Assembly: GCA_002205965.3 (NCBI GenBank)
Contig: NADL03000599.1
Span: 2,976,001-3,040,000 of the forward strand
Source of the DNA: Kappaphycus alvarezii
Lineage: Eukaryota > Rhodophyta > Florideophyceae > Gigartinales > Solieriaceae
Direction of reading: 5' to 3'
Length of the DNA stretch: 64,000 nt
Below, in pieces: positions 60,952 through 64,000 of the stretch. The notes beneath the pieces are model-generated. The model was not told where the DNA came from. It made no database searches and worked only from the letters and a program-made list of their open reading frames with translations. The position numbers and the translations under genes are program-made. How positions within the stretch are numbered: the first letter of the stretch is position 1; every line of letters starts with the position of its first letter.

Positions 60952-61400
60952 TGTGATGGAAAGGCTAAAAGAAAATTGGAACGTTACCGACGTTGGAACC
61001 TTCCCTAACAAATTGGAACGTTACGGAAGTTGGAGCCGTAAATAACCACCAAACACTAAACTCCCTCCCAGCAAAATATCATTTCCGTCTATTCACTTGA
61101 AAAGACAAAATAGGGGACTTTAATACTGTTAGAATCGATTTTTATTGAATTTTTATGACTTTAGTACTGTACAGTGAAGAATTGAAATTTTCTCGATGTC
61201 TATATAAACCCTGATTCTGGAGGAGTGAACGTAGACTACCGCTGGTACGACAAATTGCCCACAAGCCGCGCGCGCCGATCTCACTGCCAGACCATCCAAA
61301 GGTTAGCGTCAGTCGCGCCTGCTTAACGACTTTAAAGATTAGCCAGTAAAAAGAAAGAAAGAAGTCCAGAAGGAAGAAGAAGGTAGTGAGCCACCACTGT
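60952..61400 (+). repeat. Probable 3' LTR of gypsy-4 (3' end not determined)
   Basis: The sequence starts TGTGATGGAAAGG right after the polypurine tract. It shows no clear similarity to the gypsy-1 LTR. No 5' partner exists in the window because the element is 5'-truncated, so the right boundary given here is only a guess. Confidence 0.45.
60976..61037. repeat. Imperfect 25-bp direct repeat inside the gypsy-4 LTR
   Basis: TTGGAACGTTACCGACGTTGGAACC at 60976-61000 recurs with three changes at 61013-61037. The spacing is 37 bp between starts. Repeats of this kind in LTR upstream regions often bind regulators; that role is inferred. Confidence 0.7.
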
Positions 61401-61418
61401 AAAGTGTACAACTTTTGA

Positions 61419-61633
61419 ACGCCGAGCAAACTCCATTTCGAGGCCCGGAAAGCTAGGACTAAGGACCTCAACGCTTTAATTCGTCACACCAACCCCTCTG
61501 ATCCCTCTGTCTGGACAAACCGCCTCCAGTGTGAGTGTGGCATTCGTGTAAGCTCGGAAGTTGATCTGTGCTTACATATTTCCAGCCGAAAACACTGGAG
61601 GAACCTGGCGTACGGAAACAACGAGAAGTCCTG
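61419..61633 (+). other. Short open frame with a zinc-finger-like Cys/His cluster
   Basis: Open from a TGA at 61416 to a TGA at 61631, about 71 codons without a start ATG. It reads LHFEARKARTKDLNALIRHT, then CECGIRVSSEVDLCLHISSR followed by KH. The spacing is C-x1-C-x12-H-x5-H, a non-standard C2H2-like arrangement. It could be the N-terminal zinc finger of another element's ORF. It has no detectable continuation. Confidence 0.35.
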
Positions 61634-61879
61634 ACCCCCATCGCTGCTTTGAATTGAGTACAGCCCCGGAAAGTTGAACTAGCGTAGAAATACCGAACTC
61701 ATTGAATTATTTAGAGAAAAGCATGAAAAAAGAAAAGAAAAAACCAAAAAAGCACTTTACAGTAGGCCGAAACCTATCCCGTCAGCACCGTGGAAAACTT
61801 GGTGCCATGACCTTCCCGTAAGTCTCCATCGCTCGAACGGCCACGTTCGGTGCGACTTCGGTTAGCACCGCATACGTGT

Positions 61880-63127
61880 CTGTGTGCCTGCCTCCGAGGG
61901 TGGATATTGGGATAGGCACAAGCATTCCTCTCCAGCAGAAGTCGCAATCAAAGGTTCATACCTTCTGCGCTTGGCGGGTATTGTTGCATTGAGGGAGGTG
62001 CGTCTATTAAAAGTACGCGCTCTGCTATTAGAAGGCACAAGCAGGTTGAAGAACGTGACATCGAAAAAGCCTGTTCCTCCATTGCTGCCCATTGCTTGAA
62101 TGTCTGGCCTTGAGCGGTAAAGACCCTGTCGCTGGACGATGGCGGGCTGGCGGGCTGCTTTTTGCAGTTCTTGTAAGAGGAGGACGACTGGACGGTCGTG
62201 TCCTCGGGGTCCGGTGCCCGCCATGCAGGCAGTGCATGAGATGATCCCCGTAGCAGTCGAGGACCTCAGGGCATTTTTGCCTTGCGCACAGAGTGTCCGG
62301 GGTGAAAAGCGGGACTTAAAGGAAGTGCTGCAGTCAAACTGAGATTTCACAGGAGTCAATACTAGTCTTGAGGGCGGGGCAAGGGGCACAATAGACCAAT
62401 TCCGTTGCGCCGGGAAGTCCCATAGAGGCCCGCTTGCCTCCGTTGGTCTCCGTGGGGAATCTCTCCTTGCGCTGCGGCATGGACTGCTTCTATAAGTGTC
62501 TTTTGCCGATGAGTCTTACTCCAGCAAGATACACTTAAGCGAAGGAGTTGTGAAGGCACGCAGTAGATCGACTATACTCGGTAGGCGCGTACGGGATCAT
62601 CGGCGCAAGATCCGTTATAGTTGCCGGCAAGATTCTAGTAGCCAGCCTGTTGGCAGCCGCTCTGGAGGCGGGGCCCCCTGCGGTGCTCTTCGCCGATGGA
62701 ACCACAAACCGAGGGTGGGTTTCTTGTGGTCCACGGGTTTCACTGGTAGTGGAAGTTCTTGGAATATCTCCGAGTCCAGTACTCCTCCGCCGAGTGTCCG
62801 AAGACCTTGCTCCATCATGGCGTCAATATAGTGGCGCCCTCTGCCGTACAAGAGGGTAGCACCACACGGAGGAGGTATCCTATCTTGAAAACCCCGAAGC
62901 AAATTTAGCAAAAGCTGAAAAGCTACCTGGCCCACGTCGACCTCTTGTTGGGATTCTCTTCTTCAATAAGCGTTCAACCCACTTGCTTATTGTCAATGTA
63001 TATGACGGCTTCGAGGAACAGTTCGGGGGACTGGATGTGAAAAATTTGTTTGTCCAGTCTGATGAACCGGCGGGGGCGCTTAGGACACGTGTACCCTCTC
63101 TATATTCTTGCTTCAGCTCCTTCGGAT
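61880..63127 (-). pseudogene. Non-LTR retrotransposon B: RT thumb and REL endonuclease
   Basis: The minus strand from 63127 downward gives YPKELKQEYREGTRVLSAPA, SSDWTNKFFTSSPP, RGRHYIDAMMEQGLRTLGGG and, at about 62.45 kb, TLIEAVHAAAQGE, the region between RT and nuclease. The nuclease knuckle reads CARQKCPEVLDCYGDHLMHC near 62.27 kb. After a frameshift near 62.21 kb it continues VVLLLQELQKAARQ, RPDIQAMGSNGG and FFDVTFFNLLVPS, with the RPD and FFDV residues of the REL active site intact. The frame at 61862-62389 then runs to a stop. The family is the same as the gene split by gypsy-1. The RT palm lies on the other side of a solo LTR at 63562-64000. The region is much richer in G and C than the flanks. 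Confidence 0.75.
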
Positions 63128-63561
63128 ATAGGTGTAACAATCCAGAATAGTCTACGGTATTCTAGGCTGTTCTGGACGCATGGCAGCAAGGCATATTTAG
63201 CGTGGCATTTATCTTTTTAGTTTTTATTTTGCCTGTAGAATTTTATATTGCATTGCTGTAACGCATCTAGAGGTTTCCGATTAGTGTTCTAGAATAGTTT
63301 GGAGTACTTTAGAACTTTCTAGTCAATATATTTGATATGTGTGATTTTGCAAACATTTAGAGGGGGTGAGAATCACTATATAAGGAACGGTTATTGCCGA
63401 GTAGCGGCACCAACACCCAACCAACTATTATCCATCGATCAAAGTCTACGTTTTGAGTTTATTTTATCTGTCTTCCTTTGCCCCAACTGGTCTTCCGTTT
63501 CAATAGGCATTGAACGGACTCTGGAGGCGCAGTAGGCCGCCAGCAATTGGGCAGGGATAGG
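63128..63561. mobile_element. Probable solo LTR (63133-63556) inserted in element B, with ATAGG duplications
   Basis: AT-rich sequence separates two parts of one reverse transcriptase. It is flanked by ATAGG at 63128-63132 and 63557-63561, a 5-bp target-site duplication. The inserted part starts TGTAACAATCC at 63133 and reaches GGGCA at 63553, followed by GGG before the right duplication, so the right end may have gained 3 nt or the true end is GGG. A TATA box-like CTATATAAGG is at 63376-63385 and an AT-rich TTTATTTTATC lies downstream, an LTR-like promoter arrangement. It resembles neither the gypsy-1 nor the gypsy-4 LTR, and its parent element is not in the window. Confidence 0.6.
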
Positions 63562-64000
63562 GGGAAGGTTTGGATGTTTTACTCTTAGAAGATATATCCG
63601 ATCTATCCCATGGTTTTCCAGACAAGCAAGGATCGGTCTAGTCCCCTCCCGGTGGCGTCGAAAGACGGAAGCATTTCAACAGCACGGGCGACTTGGTCGT
63701 GGCGCGTAATGATGTACCCGTCGTCATGATACCATAAATGGAGCAACAAGTCACTCACGGTGTAGTCTTCCCCGATCGTAGGAGCTCCTGGATCTGACGT
63801 ATGACGGGGTGCAGGACCAGGTCAAATAAAAGTCCACCGAGATCGTCCCCTCGCTATGTTCCCCTCATGCTGCGAATGGCATGGTGGCCGGACCACAAGA
63901 ACGCATGCTGGTTTGCGTAACAGCAAGAAAGCCATGGCAGCAATTCGGGGAAAAGGCGTTTCACGGCGTCCAGAAAAGCGGCTCTGCGGCACAGGTTGAA
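63562..64000 (-). pseudogene. Non-LTR retrotransposon B: RT palm, running off the window
   Basis: The minus strand from base 64000 downward reads FNLCRRAAFLDAVKRLFPEL (after motif A), LPWLSCCYANQHAFLWSGHH, a stop, then RGDDLGGLLFDLVLHPVIRQ (motif B, where most relatives have QGDPLG). After another stop and a frame change, LWYHDDGYIITRHDQVARAV contains motif C at 63718-63734, with YHDD instead of the usual YADD. ATGRGLDRSLLVW completes the palm. The gene continues beyond the window on its 5' side and, past the inserted LTR, at 63127 on its 3' side. The two stops and the shift show that it is not functional as read. Confidence 0.75.

Noticed and set aside
1..64000. CRISPR arrays, bacterial operons, riboswitches or phage genes
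   Set aside because: No regularly spaced repeats, and coding density, LTRs and element types are eukaryotic.

Overview
This is an AT-rich, gene-poor stretch of a eukaryotic genome, made mostly of long non-coding DNA and of whole, broken and nested retroelements. No operon-like layout, ribosome binding sites or intact host gene can be seen. All recognisable coding sequence belongs to transposable elements: Ty3/gypsy, Ty1/copia, non-LTR retrotransposons with a C-terminal restriction-like (REL) endonuclease, and one DDE-family transposase. The copia lineage at 12.7-15.0 kb and the gypsy lineage at 38-43 kb resemble families I associate with fungi, chytrids and oomycetes, so a fungus-like or oomycete-like microbe is my tentative guess. 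The species cannot be named from this sequence.

Layout. 1-12.5 kb: AT-rich, no gene seen. 12.7-15.0 kb: decayed Ty1/copia (copia-1). 15.44-15.85 and 23.31-23.59 kb: two halves of one minus-strand REL endonuclease, split by gypsy-1. 15.85-23.31 kb: gypsy-1, nearly complete, with LTRs of 718 and 719 bp, a GATTT target-site duplication, primer binding site, gag, protease, RT/RNase H/integrase, and an unusual C-terminal extension built from two diverged copies of a roughly 130-residue unit. 23.6-33.6 kb: no gene seen. 33.7-34.8 kb: minus-strand copia-2, with two perfect hairpins. 35.29-35.99 kb: a diverged LTR related to the gypsy-1 LTR. 36.7-38.1 kb: a 104-bp tandem duplication next to unexplained open frames. 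38.3-43.0 kb: decayed gypsy-2. 44.35-44.55 kb: copia-3 scrap. 44.7-46.0 kb: DDE transposase pseudogene. 46.1-48.6 kb: minus-strand non-LTR element A. 48.65-52.9 kb: no gene seen. 53.3-55.5 kb: copia-4. 56.6-57.9 kb: minus-strand gypsy-3. 57.95-58.74 kb: 5'-truncated second copy of non-LTR A. 58.87-60.95 kb: 5'-truncated gypsy-4 plus the start of its 3' LTR. 61.9-64.0 kb: minus-strand non-LTR element B, interrupted by a probable solo LTR with ATAGG duplications.

The elements form a nested record of insertions. Gypsy-1 is the youngest and most complete. The others carry frameshifts, stops and in several cases substituted catalytic residues, so they are probably immobile. The most unusual feature is the duplicated, unrecognised module at the end of gypsy-1 pol.
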